From JANPII01 sp031424915 (lineage in GTDB: Bacteria > Pseudomonadota > Alphaproteobacteria > Rickettsiales > Midichloriaceae): a DNA stretch of 30,083 nt. The stretch lies in the NCBI GenBank assembly GCA_031424915.1, contig JANPII010000048.1, positions 1-30,083 of the forward strand, given 5' to 3'. A model generated the notes under the pieces. The model did not search any database. It saw only the letters and a program-made list of their open reading frames with translations, and was not told the origin of the DNA. This document shows, in pieces, positions 7,485 to 16,651 of this stretch; the stretch's first letter is position 1; each line of letters opens with the position of its first letter. Both the position numbers and the translations under genes were made by a program.

Positions 7485-9353
7485 ATGGTTAAGCATAAGT
7501 ATGATGTTATAGTTGTAGGGGGAGGGCATGCTGGTTGTGAAGCAGCAGCCGCAGCGGCACGTCTAGGCGCAAGAGTTGCTATTGTTACCAAGAGCCGAGA
7601 TGATATTGGCAAGATGTCATGCAATCCTTCTATAGGAGGCGTAGGCAAAGGTATTATTGTGCGTGAAATAGACGCCCTTGATGGGCTTATGGCCAAAGCC
7701 ATAGATAAGGCAGGCATCCACTTCAAGATGCTAAACAGTAGTAAGGGACCGGCGGTGCATGGACCACGTGCTCAAGCAGACCGTCAGCTATATCAGCAGG
7801 CAATGTTAGAGTTATTGGAGGCATATGATAATCTGACAATTTTGGAAGATGAAGTGCTCGATCTAAAAATTATAGATAATAGGATTGGAGGCGTAATAAC
7901 TGCGCACAAGGCGGAGATAGAGGCAGCCGCTGTTGTACTTACCACCGGAACATTTCTTAATGGCAAAATATATAGAGGGGCTGAGACCTCAGCAGCTGGA
8001 AGAGTAGGAGAGGCGCCTTCTTTAAGATTAGCTCAGACTTTACATGCTCTGAATTTAGATATTGGAAGACTTAAGACTGGTACCCCGCCAAGGTTATGTG
8101 CAAATTCCATTGACTGGAATTTATGTGAAGTGCAGCCAGGAGACCTTCCACCGCAACCATTTTCCTATTTGTCTACAGAAATCACAACCCGTCAAATACC
8201 ATGTTATATTACGCGCACTAATGAGCAAACGCATCAAATTATTCGCAATAATATTGACCGCTCTCCTATGTATTGTGGATTGATTAAGGGACGAGGGCCT
8301 CGTTATTGTCCTTCGATCGAAGATAAAATCATGCGCTTCACAAAAGATTCTCATCAAATTTTCTTAGAACCCGAAGGCCTGAACAGCGATATGGTATATC
8401 CTAATGGGATTTCCACATCACTACCTAAGGATGTACAGGATGCAATTGTACACTCAATTAAAGGGCTAGAAAATGTAAAGATTCTGCAGTATGGCTACGC
8501 AATTGAGTATGACTATGTCAACCCTCATGAGCTACGGCATACTTTGGAATTGAAGAAGGTGCGGGGTTTATTCTTGGCTGGGCAAATTAATGGCACTACA
8601 GGTTATGAAGAAGCGGCAGGTCAGGGATTAATTGCAGGGGCTAATGCTATCTTATCTCAAAAGGGTAAGGAATACTGTCATAGCCGCCAGGAATCATATA
8701 TTGGAGTAATGATTGATGACTTGGTAAGTATGGAACGGTTAACAGAGCCTTACCGTATGTTGACAGCACGCGCAGAATTTAGGACTCGTTTGCGACCAGA
8801 CAATGCTGATTTTAGGCTAACACAGCGAGGATATGAAACAGGGCTAATATCAGAAATTAGGTTTACTGCAACAACTAAGCGCCAAATTCTGGCTGAAGCA
8901 GTGCGCAATAATTTAGCACAAATTACTTTTTCTGCTAAAGAACTTGAAAATGTAGGCATTGCAACATCTAAAAATGGAGAACGACGCTCTTTATTGCAGT
9001 TATTGCCACTACCTAATGTTAATCTAGAGTCTATTGGTAAACTTAATAATGAAATTTTCACTTATCCTATTGATATAATTATGCTAGTTCGTGCAGATGA
9101 AATGTATAATCGCTATCAAAAGCGGCAGCAACGAGAAATAGATTTATATCTATGTGAAAAAAGTGTTCACATTCCAGATGATATAGATTATTGTAAAATC
9201 GCAAGTCTGTCTAGCGAGATACGCAGCAAGCTTATACAGGCTAAGCCTAGGAGCTTAGCGGAGCTGCGTCGTATTGAAGGAGCAACTCCAGCGGCTGTAT
9301 TTGCGATACAAACTTATTTAAGGAGAAGCAATGCTGCAAGAGCAAGTGATTGA
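7485..9353 (+). CDS. mnmG: tRNA uridine-5-carboxymethylaminomethyl enzyme MnmG (GidA)
   Basis: 622 residues, FAD-dependent partner of MnmE in U34 modification. The N-terminal dinucleotide fold is VIVVGGGHAGCEAAAAAARLG (8-28), followed by the family hallmarks KMSCNPSIGGVGKG (43-56) and GPAVHGPRAQADR (88-100). A second conserved block lies in the middle (GRLKTGTPPRL, then GYEEAAGQGLIAG near 375-385). The C-terminal helical domain that binds MnmE is complete (REIDLY, ARRIEG-type ending). Gene order mnmG-rsmG-parA-parB is the common alphaproteobacterial arrangement. The 3' end overlaps the start of rsmG by 23 bases, which implies translational coupling. Confidence 0.97.
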   Translation: MVKHKYDVIVVGGGHAGCEAAAAAARLGARVAIVTKSRDDIGKMSCNPSIGGVGKGIIVREIDALDGLMAKAIDKAGIHFKMLNSSKGPAVHGPRAQADRQLYQQAMLELLEAYDNLTILEDEVLDLKIIDNRIGGVITAHKAEIEAAAVVLTTGTFLNGKIYRGAETSAAGRVGEAPSLRLAQTLHALNLDIGRLKTGTPPRLCANSIDWNLCEVQPGDLPPQPFSYLSTEITTRQIPCYITRTNEQTHQIIRNNIDRSPMYCGLIKGRGPRYCPSIEDKIMRFTKDSHQIFLEPEGLNSDMVYPNGISTSLPKDVQDAIVHSIKGLENVKILQYGYAIEYDYVNPHELRHTLELKKVRGLFLAGQINGTTGYEEAAGQGLIAGANAILSQKGKEYCHSRQESYIGVMIDDLVSMERLTEPYRMLTARAEFRTRLRPDNADFRLTQRGYETGLISEIRFTATTKRQILAEAVRNNLAQITFSAKELENVGIATSKNGERRSLLQLLPLPNVNLESIGKLNNEIFTYPIDIIMLVRADEMYNRYQKRQQREIDLYLCEKSVHIPDDIDYCKIASLSSEIRSKLIQAKPRSLAELRRIEGATPAAVFAIQTYLRRSNAARASD

Positions 9354-9951
9354 CTGTCAAATAGTTTCACGTGAAACTATTTCTGCTGAATGCTTGGATA
9401 AGTTAAAAGAGTATCATCTAATCTTAAAACAATGGGCAAGCAAAATTAATATAGTAGCAGGCGATAAAGAATGGGGAGCCTTTTTACGTAGACATGTTCT
9501 GGATTGCGCCCAGCTAGCCAGCTTTATTCCCAGCAAAGCAACTAGCATTATAGATATAGGCTCAGGGGCGGGGTTACCAGGGATGATTTTGGCAATACTT
9601 GGTTTTCATAATCTATGTATGATAGAGCGAAATAAAAAGAAGGCTGCTTTCCTGAATTTTGTTGCGGCTAAATTAGAGATTAAAACCACAGTGTTTAATC
9701 GAGATGTGTGTTTCTATAGTCAAAAGGCAGAGGTTGTAACTTCTCGAGCTGTAGCAGATGTTCTGACTATCTTAAATCTTACGGAAAATATACGAGAAGA
9801 AAATGGCAAGATTTTATTGTTAAAAAGCGGGCAACAAATTGAGGCTGAAATACATAAAGCTCTGAGTTTTAAGCAATTTAAAGTAGAGCAATTTCCTAGC
9901 TTTTGTAGCTCTGAAGGTGTTATTGTTAAGCTAACCAACATTAGGAGGTGA
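9331..9951 (+). CDS. rsmG: 16S rRNA (guanine(527)-N7)-methyltransferase RsmG (GidB)
   Basis: 206 residues, SAM-dependent methyltransferase that modifies G527 in the 530 loop of 16S rRNA. SAM motif I is IIDIGSGAGLPGM (73-85). The region before it has the family pattern (WASKINIVA near 35-43, RHVLDCAQL 54-62). The later catalytic segment AEVVTSRAVADV is complete. Start ATG 9331 is fixed by a strong Shine-Dalgarno AAGGAG at 9320-9325, inside the end of mnmG. The stop TGA is embedded in the AGGAGGTGA that serves as parA's ribosome binding site. Codons 12-16 contain a perfect parS site, so this gene doubles as a centromere sequence. Confidence 0.97.
   Translation: MLQEQVIDCQIVSRETISAECLDKLKEYHLILKQWASKINIVAGDKEWGAFLRRHVLDCAQLASFIPSKATSIIDIGSGAGLPGMILAILGFHNLCMIERNKKKAAFLNFVAAKLEIKTTVFNRDVCFYSQKAEVVTSRAVADVLTILNLTENIREENGKILLLKSGQQIEAEIHKALSFKQFKVEQFPSFCSSEGVIVKLTNIRR
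9364..9377. promoter_or_regulatory. parS site 1 (ParB-binding centromere) within rsmG
   Basis: GTTTCACGTGAAAC is a perfect 14-bp palindrome, extended by ATA and TAT to 20 bp of perfect symmetry at 9361-9380. It matches the canonical parS sequence bound by chromosomal ParB proteins. It lies 1.4 kb upstream of parB and overlaps codons 12-16 of rsmG. Confidence 0.95.
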
Positions 9952-9952
9952 T

Positions 9953-10738
9953 ATGGCCTCGAAGCCTTGTAATATTGTATCCGTAATAAATCAGAAGGGG
10001 GGAGTTGGCAAAACTACTACTGCCATTCACTTAGCGGCTGCGCTTGCTATGAATGGCAAACGTATACTGTTGATAGACTTAGATTCCCAATGTAATGCAA
10101 CTACGGGTATAGGTATACGTAGAGAGCAGATAAAGCTGACTGCGTATGAAGTACTAGTGAACGGTGATAACATTGGCGGCGCAATAGTCAAAACAATACT
10201 ACCTGGCTTATATGTAATTCCCGGTTCCTTAGATTTGGCAGCGGTGGATGTTGAGCTAGCTGCAGCGAACAACCGCGAGCATTTATTAGCTAAAGCATTG
10301 CGTGGACATAAAGACTACGATTTTATTATTATCGATTGCCCTCCTTCTTTAGGGCTATTGACTATTAATAGTCTTGTGGCTTCTCGCTCAGTGATAGTGC
10401 CAGTGCAGTGCGAGTTTTTTGCACTAGAAGGATTGGTTAACCTGGTTAATACCATGCGTATGGTACATCGTAATCTTAATAAAGGGTTGGGGATCTGCGG
10501 TATCCTATTGACTATGGTAGATGGTAGAAGTAGACTAACCAAAGAGGTGTCGCAAGAAATTAGGGGTGAATTTGGGCTAAGGGTATTTAAGACTGTGATC
10601 CCACGGAATGTTAAGTTACCTGAGGCTGCATCATTTGGTAGACCAATAGCAATTTACGATTCTAAATGTCCTGGGGCAATAGCTTACGCTCTGCTAGCGA
10701 AGGAGGTGGCGACAAGACCTATATTTGCTATGATATAA
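9953..10738 (+). CDS. parA: Chromosome-partitioning ATPase ParA
   Basis: 261 residues, typical for a short chromosomal ParA (Soj type, without an N-terminal HTH). The deviant Walker A is KGGVGKTT (15-22), with the signature Lys15. Motif A' is LLIDLDSQCNATTG (about 40-53) and Walker B is FIIIDCPPSLG. ParA binds DNA non-specifically as an ATP dimer and moves ParB-parS complexes toward the cell pole. The start is set by AGGAGGTGAT directly before ATG 9953, one of the strongest ribosome binding sites in the window, which overlaps the rsmG stop. parB follows after 13 bases, so the two are one operon. Confidence 0.97.
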   Translation: MASKPCNIVSVINQKGGVGKTTTAIHLAAALAMNGKRILLIDLDSQCNATTGIGIRREQIKLTAYEVLVNGDNIGGAIVKTILPGLYVIPGSLDLAAVDVELAAANNREHLLAKALRGHKDYDFIIIDCPPSLGLLTINSLVASRSVIVPVQCEFFALEGLVNLVNTMRMVHRNLNKGLGICGILLTMVDGRSRLTKEVSQEIRGEFGLRVFKTVIPRNVKLPEAASFGRPIAIYDSKCPGAIAYALLAKEVATRPIFAMI

Positions 10739-10751
10739 GGATAATTAAAGG

Positions 10752-11651
10752 ATGGATGGAAAAAAAGTTTTAGGTAGAGGTATATCTGCTCTTATACCAG
10801 CTCAAAGTCAAGCAGTTCAAGAGCGAGGAGCAGGATCTAGCGACGGAATAAGAAATATTGCAGTAGAATGTCTTTTCCCAGGCTCGCATCAGCCTCGAAC
10901 AAACATAGATGATATAGCGTTAGAAGAGCTTGCAGAATCGGTTCGGCAGCATGGTATGCTGCATCCTATTATTGTTCAAGCTATAGGTGATAAATATAGT
11001 ATAATTGCTGGTGAACGGAGATGGAGAGCAGCGCAATTAGCAGGCTTTAATACCGTACCTTGCATGGTAAAAAATGTTTCTGATGGCGAAGGGGCAGAAA
11101 TAGCCCTGGTTGAAAATATCCAACGACAAAATTTATCTGTGCTGGAAGAAGCCAAGGCATATATTAAACTCATTGAGGAATTTAGCTATTCATACGAAGA
11201 TTTGGCACAAAAGCTTGGCAAAAGTCGTAGCCACATTATAAACACCATACGTATTACCAAACTTCCTTTGGAAGTACAACGATTATTGCAAGAACGTAAA
11301 ATTTCTGCAGGCCATGCCAGAGCACTTTTAGCGCATGCTGATCCTATCGCCGCAGCGCGAACCATAGTGGAACATGGCCTTAGTGTGCGTGATGCTGAGA
11401 AAATGGCCAAGTCTAACACTGTAACTAATGATAATAAAGTGCTGCACGCTTCGCGGCCCTCTTACCCTCCCAGAAGAGGCTCAAGCTCGCCAGAGGATGA
11501 CATAGACCTAGCGGCTATAGAACGAGCTTTATCAGGCAATTTAGGAATGAGAGTTTCGATTAGAAACACTTTAACAGGCGGTGAGGTTGTTATCCAATTT
11601 AACACAGTACAAGACTTAGACAAGGTAGTATATAAATTAGGCCAAGAGTAG
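10752..11651 (+). CDS. parB: Chromosome-partitioning protein ParB
   Basis: 299 residues. The N-terminal GRGISALIP (8-16) is the ParA-interacting peptide. The CTP-binding/ParB-Srx domain runs from about 36 to 130 with HQPRT (46-50), GERRWRAAQ (87-95) and ENIQRQNLS (121-129). A helix-turn-helix domain follows (YEDLAQKLGKSRSHIINTIR, 148-167) that should read parS. A charged, Ser- and Pro-rich linker leads to the C-terminal dimerisation domain. ParB is a CTP-dependent sliding clamp that loads at parS; two matching parS sites are visible here (9364 and 23275). Which ATG is used is not settled by a good Shine-Dalgarno, but 10752 gives the expected MxxKVLGRG N terminus. No clear terminator follows. 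Confidence 0.97.
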   Translation: MDGKKVLGRGISALIPAQSQAVQERGAGSSDGIRNIAVECLFPGSHQPRTNIDDIALEELAESVRQHGMLHPIIVQAIGDKYSIIAGERRWRAAQLAGFNTVPCMVKNVSDGEGAEIALVENIQRQNLSVLEEAKAYIKLIEEFSYSYEDLAQKLGKSRSHIINTIRITKLPLEVQRLLQERKISAGHARALLAHADPIAAARTIVEHGLSVRDAEKMAKSNTVTNDNKVLHASRPSYPPRRGSSSPEDDIDLAAIERALSGNLGMRVSIRNTLTGGEVVIQFNTVQDLDKVVYKLGQE

Positions 11652-11739
11652 TGCAAAATACTAGATTGACTATATAAGCTGTAGTATAGCTAGATTTTAA
11701 GTTGGAACGGATAAGTAATTATAATGGTTAAATAATACT

Positions 11740-12513
11740 ATGTATGGAATGGTTTTAGCAGCAGGATTTGGACGAAGATTAGATGAAATTACTGCGCATG
11801 TACCTAAATCAATGATTAGAATTAATAGTGTAGCGTTAATAGATCATGCTATACAGAATCTTGCTACAACTGGAGTGAAGCATATTTTAGTTAATGTGCA
11901 TTACAAATCTGCTACACTCGAGGATTTTATAGGCAGACAGCAGCGTAAAAAGAAATATCAAAATAGCTCTATACATTTTTTACCTGAGAATCAGATATTG
12001 GAAACAGGGGGCGCTGTATTAAGTGCTATGCGACTCTTCCAGCTAGACGAAATTATAGTTATTAATTCTGATATTATGCTTCCAAAAGCAAATTTATCCC
12101 CTTTGTTGAAGCACTGGAATGATAAAATGCAAGTTTTAGGGATGTTATACAATAAGATGCGGCTTACATATCCTAGTGAAGGAGATTTTGATCTGGATAG
12201 GCAAAAAAGACTTATACCCAATCGCGGGGGACAATATATATGGATGGGAGCATATAGGATCCGGCGCAAGGCTTTTTTAGATTATCTAGATAAACCGGAT
12301 ACCTATTTTCCAATCATGGACGTAATATTCAAAAATCCAGACAAGAAGTATTACGGCTGCGAATATAAAGGGCTTTGGCTTGATATCGCTACTTTGCTAA
12401 AACGCAATTATTATCCTAGACAGGATAAATGGGGGCAAATGTCTACAGGCCCTGTTGCTCCTGCGCTACTAACAGGCACTAAACTTGTTGTAGATGAAGA
12501 GATGGTGTATTAA
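11740..12513 (+). CDS. Sugar-phosphate nucleotidyltransferase, MurU-like
   Basis: 257 residues of the sugar nucleotidyltransferase fold. The signature MVLAAGFGRRL (4-14) with VPKSMI (21-26, catalytic Lys23), ETGGA (88-92) and metal-binding INSDIML (108-114) are present. The closest family I can name is MurU, N-acetylmuramate alpha-1-phosphate uridylyltransferase, which acts in cell-wall recycling to bypass fosfomycin-sensitive synthesis. In alphaproteobacteria it normally sits beside tsaE and amgK, neither of which is here. A mannose-1-phosphate guanylyltransferase-type activity cannot be excluded. It starts 88 bases after parB in the same direction, and peptidoglycan genes mraY and murD lie downstream. 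Confidence 0.8.
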   Translation: MYGMVLAAGFGRRLDEITAHVPKSMIRINSVALIDHAIQNLATTGVKHILVNVHYKSATLEDFIGRQQRKKKYQNSSIHFLPENQILETGGAVLSAMRLFQLDEIIVINSDIMLPKANLSPLLKHWNDKMQVLGMLYNKMRLTYPSEGDFDLDRQKRLIPNRGGQYIWMGAYRIRRKAFLDYLDKPDTYFPIMDVIFKNPDKKYYGCEYKGLWLDIATLLKRNYYPRQDKWGQMSTGPVAPALLTGTKLVVDEEMVY

Positions 12514-12773
12514 TTATATACTTCTCTAAAACGTCTTACAGATAAGCTCTGCGCCGTTAAGCCAGTGTGTTTTGAATTTGACTTTTTGCTCTATACCCTA
12601 TAGCATCCAGCTGGAATTGAAGCGTAATTGATAAGGCTAGGTTAATGTATCAATTTCGGCTTGTGCAGCTGCGTATTTAATAGAGCACAGAAGACTCAAT
12701 GCTTGATTTAGAGACCCTTGTATTTAACGTGCTATGCTTTTATTCTTTCGCGGCGATGTTTTGTAGGATGTAT

Positions 12774-14102
12774 ATGGCAATAGAAAACAAAGATGAAATG
12801 ACGCCCAAACAGATTGTAGAGGAACTCAATCGCTATGTAGTAGGGCAAGAGAGTGCAAAAAAGGCGGTGGCAGTAGCCTTACGCAATCGTTGGCGCCGAA
12901 AGCAGGTGCCAGAAAACATACGCCATGAGATTGTCCCCCATAATATTCTAATGATTGGCCCTACTGGAGTAGGAAAGACCGAAATCGCGCGGCGCCTTTC
13001 TAAACTTAGCACCACACAGTCTCCATTCATAAAAATCGAAGCTACTAAATTTACTGAGGTAGGATATGTAGGCAGAGATGTAGACTCTATAATTCGAGAT
13101 CTACTGGAAAATGCAATCAATGCTTCTCAGGAACGGATGCGGCGAGAAGTACAAAAGCGAGCCGCAAAAGCAGCGGATGAGCGGATATTAATAGCCCTAG
13201 TCGGAGAAGATGCTAGCAGCGAAAGCCGCCAGAAGTTCTACGATAAACTTAAAAATCATGCCTTAGATGATAACGAGATCGAGCTCACACTATCTGATAG
13301 CCGATCAAACCAGAATGCGGACACGTCGATGTTTGACTTCCCAGGCGGACAGATGGGGGTCTTTAACCTAGGAGAAATACTGAGTAAATCAATAGCGCCG
13401 CAACAACGTAATGTACGTATGAAGGTGTCGGAAGCTCATGAACATGTTCTTAAGGAGGAGATAGAAAAGCTACTTGATAAAGATATAATTATCCGAGAAG
13501 CAATCAAAGCTGTAGAGAATAATGGTATAGTTTTCTTAGATGAAATAGACAAAATTGCTGCTCCTTCCCAGATTAGAGGTGACGTGAGCCGAGAAGGGGT
13601 ACAGCGCGATTTGCTACCCTTAGTTGAGGGTACAATAGTTAGTACAAAGCATGGACCTATAGATACTACTCATATACTATTCATTGCCTCAGGAGCTTTC
13701 CATATAGCCAAGCCTTCAGATCTCTTACCTGAGCTACAAGGCCGCTTCCCAATACGAGTAGAATTGAATCCTCTAAGTGAGGAAGATATGGTGCGTATAT
13801 TGCTTAACACAGAGCATAGCATTGTTAAGCAATATACTGCCTTATTTGAGGTAGAAGGCGTAAAGATTGAGTTTACAGAAGAAGCCGTTAAGCTTATTGC
13901 ACATACAGCCAGTGAATTGAATCGTGAAGTTGAGAATATTGGCGCTCGACGCTTACATACGGTGATGGAGAAATTATTAGAAGAGCTAAACTACACAGCA
14001 AGTGAGTGTTATGGCAAAAACATAATGATTGATGAGGCTTATGTGGAGAACCACCTAAGTACCCTTATTCGCTCTCATGATTTATCAAAATTTATATTAT
14101 AG
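12774..14102 (+). CDS. hslU: ATP-dependent protease ATPase subunit HslU
   Basis: 442 residues from the preferred start. The AAA+ unfoldase HslU normally feeds substrates into the HslV peptidase. Walker A is GPTGVGKT (62-69), the pore motif GYVG is at 97-100, the I domain follows (about 110-240, including GGQMGVFNLGEIL), Walker B is GIVFLDEID (251-259), and sensor 2 ARRLHTVMEKLLEEL and the HslV-docking C terminus (KFIL) are intact. The frame is open from 12699, but those 25 extra residues are hydrophobic and not family-like. AGGA at 12765-12768 and the N terminus KDEMTPKQIVEELNRYVVGQ favour ATG 12774. hslV, usually immediately upstream, is missing from the window. The 260-bp gap before the gene shows no other feature I can support. 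Confidence 0.95.
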   Translation: MAIENKDEMTPKQIVEELNRYVVGQESAKKAVAVALRNRWRRKQVPENIRHEIVPHNILMIGPTGVGKTEIARRLSKLSTTQSPFIKIEATKFTEVGYVGRDVDSIIRDLLENAINASQERMRREVQKRAAKAADERILIALVGEDASSESRQKFYDKLKNHALDDNEIELTLSDSRSNQNADTSMFDFPGGQMGVFNLGEILSKSIAPQQRNVRMKVSEAHEHVLKEEIEKLLDKDIIIREAIKAVENNGIVFLDEIDKIAAPSQIRGDVSREGVQRDLLPLVEGTIVSTKHGPIDTTHILFIASGAFHIAKPSDLLPELQGRFPIRVELNPLSEEDMVRILLNTEHSIVKQYTALFEVEGVKIEFTEEAVKLIAHTASELNREVENIGARRLHTVMEKLLEELNYTASECYGKNIMIDEAYVENHLSTLIRSHDLSKFIL

Positions 14103-14146
14103 GTAAGATTCATGGCCAGCGTACAAAGTATTTCAAGGGTCAATAA

Positions 14147-15226
14147 ATGATATATTATCTTACAATGCATCAGATGCAGCTCTTCAACATTTTTAAATAT
14201 ATAACTTTTCGTGCCGGCGCAGCTATGATTACTGCGCTCCTTGTCAGCTTTTTTTTAGGTGGTCCAATAATTCGTTGGCTACAGGGCTGGCAAGGAGAGG
14301 GGCAACCTATCCGCGATAACGGCCCCGAATCTCATCTTATTACCAAACGAGGAACACCTACAATGGGGGGTATTCTAATGCTGCTTTCTATATTGGTTGC
14401 CGTATTACTATGGGCTGATCTAAGCAATTCTTATGTTTGGGTGGTGTTATTAGTTAGCTATAGCTATGGTTTGCTTGGCTTTGTAGATGACTATCTAAAA
14501 GTTACTAAGCGTAATACAAAAGGTATATCAGGCAGAACCAAATTTGTTTGGCAAATATTGATAGGACTACTAGCCGCTTTTATAATTAGTATGCTAGCAA
14601 AGCCTGCTTTTGCCACAACCTTGGCTGTACCGTTTTTAAAATCATATCTATTAGAATTAAGCTGGGTCTATTTCATTTTTGCAGCTCTAGTCATTACTGG
14701 CTCTTCTAATGCAGTCAACCTTACTGATGGTTTGGATGGCCTAGCTATAGGGCCTATTATGATTGTATCTGGGTGTTTTGCTCTCATCACTTACTTGGTA
14801 GGAAATGCAGTATTTGCCAACTATTTACAGATACATCATGTAGCCTTTGTGGGGGAATTATCAGTAGTATGCTGTGCGATTATTGGCGCAGGTCTTGGGT
14901 TCTTATGGTACAATGCCCCTCCTGCGCAAGTATTTATGGGCGATGTGGGTAGCTTAGCTTTAGGGGGCGCAATTGGTACGCTAAGTGTTATTACTAAGCA
15001 TGAAATTGTACTAGTTATCATCGGTGGTCTCTTTGTAATAGAAACAATGTCAGTAATAATACAGGTTCTATCATTTAAGACTACTGGCAAGAGAGTATTC
15101 ATGATGGCGCCTTTACACCATCATTTTGAAAAATTAGGCTGGCCCGAGAGTAAGATTGTAATGAGATTCTGGATAATTGCTATAATTTTTGCACTGATTG
15201 GCTTATCAACTTTGAAAATACGGTAA
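14147..15226 (+). CDS. mraY: Phospho-N-acetylmuramoyl-pentapeptide-transferase
   Basis: 359 residues with about ten membrane helices. MraY transfers phospho-MurNAc-pentapeptide to undecaprenyl phosphate, forming lipid I at the inner membrane. Key motifs are RGTPTMGG (68-75), FVDDYLK (112-118, Asp114/Asp115/Lys118), NLTDGLDGLA (191-200) and the HHHFEKLGWPE segment near the C terminus. The N terminus MIYYL matches the MLYYL start common in alphaproteobacteria and supports ATG 14147. murD starts four bases after the stop, so the two form an operon. The rest of the usual dcw cluster (murE, murF, ftsW, murG) is not here; hslU precedes it instead. Confidence 0.97.
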   Translation: MIYYLTMHQMQLFNIFKYITFRAGAAMITALLVSFFLGGPIIRWLQGWQGEGQPIRDNGPESHLITKRGTPTMGGILMLLSILVAVLLWADLSNSYVWVVLLVSYSYGLLGFVDDYLKVTKRNTKGISGRTKFVWQILIGLLAAFIISMLAKPAFATTLAVPFLKSYLLELSWVYFIFAALVITGSSNAVNLTDGLDGLAIGPIMIVSGCFALITYLVGNAVFANYLQIHHVAFVGELSVVCCAIIGAGLGFLWYNAPPAQVFMGDVGSLALGGAIGTLSVITKHEIVLVIIGGLFVIETMSVIIQVLSFKTTGKRVFMMAPLHHHFEKLGWPESKIVMRFWIIAIIFALIGLSTLKIR

Positions 15227-15230
15227 TATA

Positions 15231-16646
15231 ATGATTATAGTTAGCGGATATTATGATGAGCTAATTGGAGTATTGGGTCTGGGTAAAACAGGATTGTCCG
15301 CTGTACACTCACTGCTTGTAGGACACGCACGTGTTGCGGTGTGGGACGACCGTCCAGAGGTAATAGAAGCTTTACGTCTTGTACCTTATCGTGCCCGTAC
15401 TATTAGTGAGCTTATACTTGGCCAAGCAATACTAGATGGCAAATTGCTCATTTCTCCTGACCCTGCGGAATATATACCAAAGCTTACCGGCTTCCTACTA
15501 AGTCCTGGGATTGCTACTGTATACCCTCATCCTCATCCTTTAATAGCTTTAGCGCATCAGCATAATCTCCCTCTGTGGTCAGATATCATGCTTCTTCAGC
15601 AAACATGCCAGCATGCTCGATATATAGCAGTAACTGGTACTAATGGTAAATCCACTACTACGGCTTTGATTGGTCATATCTATCATACTTGTGGTTTGCG
15701 CGCTGAGGTTGGTGGCAATATTGGCAAGACGGTGTTAGAATTGAAGCCCCTAGATGCGACCGGGTCTTATGTACTCGAACTATCATCGTTCCAGCTGGAG
15801 TTATTGAAAGCACTACGTGTAGATATTGCTGTGCTTCTTAATATTACTCCAGATCACATGGACAGGTATTCAAGCATTACGGAGTACGAACGGGCAAAAT
15901 GTAATATTTTCACAGGTCAGACTACAAGTAGCTATGCTATCATTTCACAAGATTATGAGAATACAAAATTAATAATGAGTAGACTAACGCAAAAGCAGAA
16001 AGTAGTAGCTATTTCTGCCCTAGACCGAGCCAAAAATGGGGTGAGTGTTTTTGGAGGTGTGATATATGATGATCTTGCGGTTGATTCTCCTATGCATTAT
16101 GAGTTAGGAGAATTACCCAATTTACGCGGCCGCCATAATGCAGAGAATTTAGCTGCTGCATATGCTGTGTGTCGCCTTAGCGGCATAAAAGGAGAGCAGA
16201 TTATATCTGCACTTGACTCATTCCCGGGGTTACCCCATAGGATGCAAAACATACTAAAAAGTAATGGCCTATGTTTTATCAATGATAGTAAAGCAACGAA
16301 TACCGATTCTGCTCGTATGTCCTTAGAGACTTTTGATGATATAATCTGGATTGCTGGAGGTATATGCAAAGATAGTGGCATAGAGCCATTGCATGATCTC
16401 TTTTCTAAGCTAAAGCATGTCTACCTAGTAGGGCAAGCAGCTTCGCAATTTTCGGAAATATTAGCACGATATAAAGTACCACATACTATAGCAGGCAGCT
16501 TAGAAAAAGCCTTACTTTTAATATCTACGGCGCATAAGAATGGAACAGTACTTTTGGCCCCCGCTTGTGCTTCTTATGATCAGTGGCTTAACTTCGAAGA
16601 ACGCGGTGAAGCATTTTGCAATTTAGTGCACAAGCATTTTGAATAG
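15231..16646 (+). CDS. murD: UDP-N-acetylmuramoylalanine--D-glutamate ligase
   Basis: 471 residues. MurD adds D-glutamate to UDP-MurNAc-L-Ala in the cytoplasm. The N-terminal UMP-binding Rossmann fold has GVLGLGKTGLSA (13-24). The central ATPase domain has VTGTNGKSTTT (134-144) and, further on, VLELSSFQLE and NITPDHMDRY. The C-terminal domain carries GLPHRMQ and NDSKATNTDS, both strongly conserved in MurD. It follows mraY after four bases. A minus-strand gene pair converges on its 3' end with only five bases between the stops, and I see no hairpin terminator there. Confidence 0.97.
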   Translation: MIIVSGYYDELIGVLGLGKTGLSAVHSLLVGHARVAVWDDRPEVIEALRLVPYRARTISELILGQAILDGKLLISPDPAEYIPKLTGFLLSPGIATVYPHPHPLIALAHQHNLPLWSDIMLLQQTCQHARYIAVTGTNGKSTTTALIGHIYHTCGLRAEVGGNIGKTVLELKPLDATGSYVLELSSFQLELLKALRVDIAVLLNITPDHMDRYSSITEYERAKCNIFTGQTTSSYAIISQDYENTKLIMSRLTQKQKVVAISALDRAKNGVSVFGGVIYDDLAVDSPMHYELGELPNLRGRHNAENLAAAYAVCRLSGIKGEQIISALDSFPGLPHRMQNILKSNGLCFINDSKATNTDSARMSLETFDDIIWIAGGICKDSGIEPLHDLFSKLKHVYLVGQAASQFSEILARYKVPHTIAGSLEKALLLISTAHKNGTVLLAPACASYDQWLNFEERGEAFCNLVHKHFE

Positions 16647-16651
16647 TTTTT

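Noticed and set aside
9300..11700. Possible replication origin near parAB
   Set aside because: No cluster of DnaA boxes or AT-rich unwinding repeats was seen; the only near match to a DnaA box (around 25530) lies inside a gene.
12699..12773. N-terminal extension of hslU from ATG 12699
   Set aside because: The 25 added residues are hydrophobic and not family-like, while AGGA is correctly placed before ATG 12774 and the family N terminus begins there.
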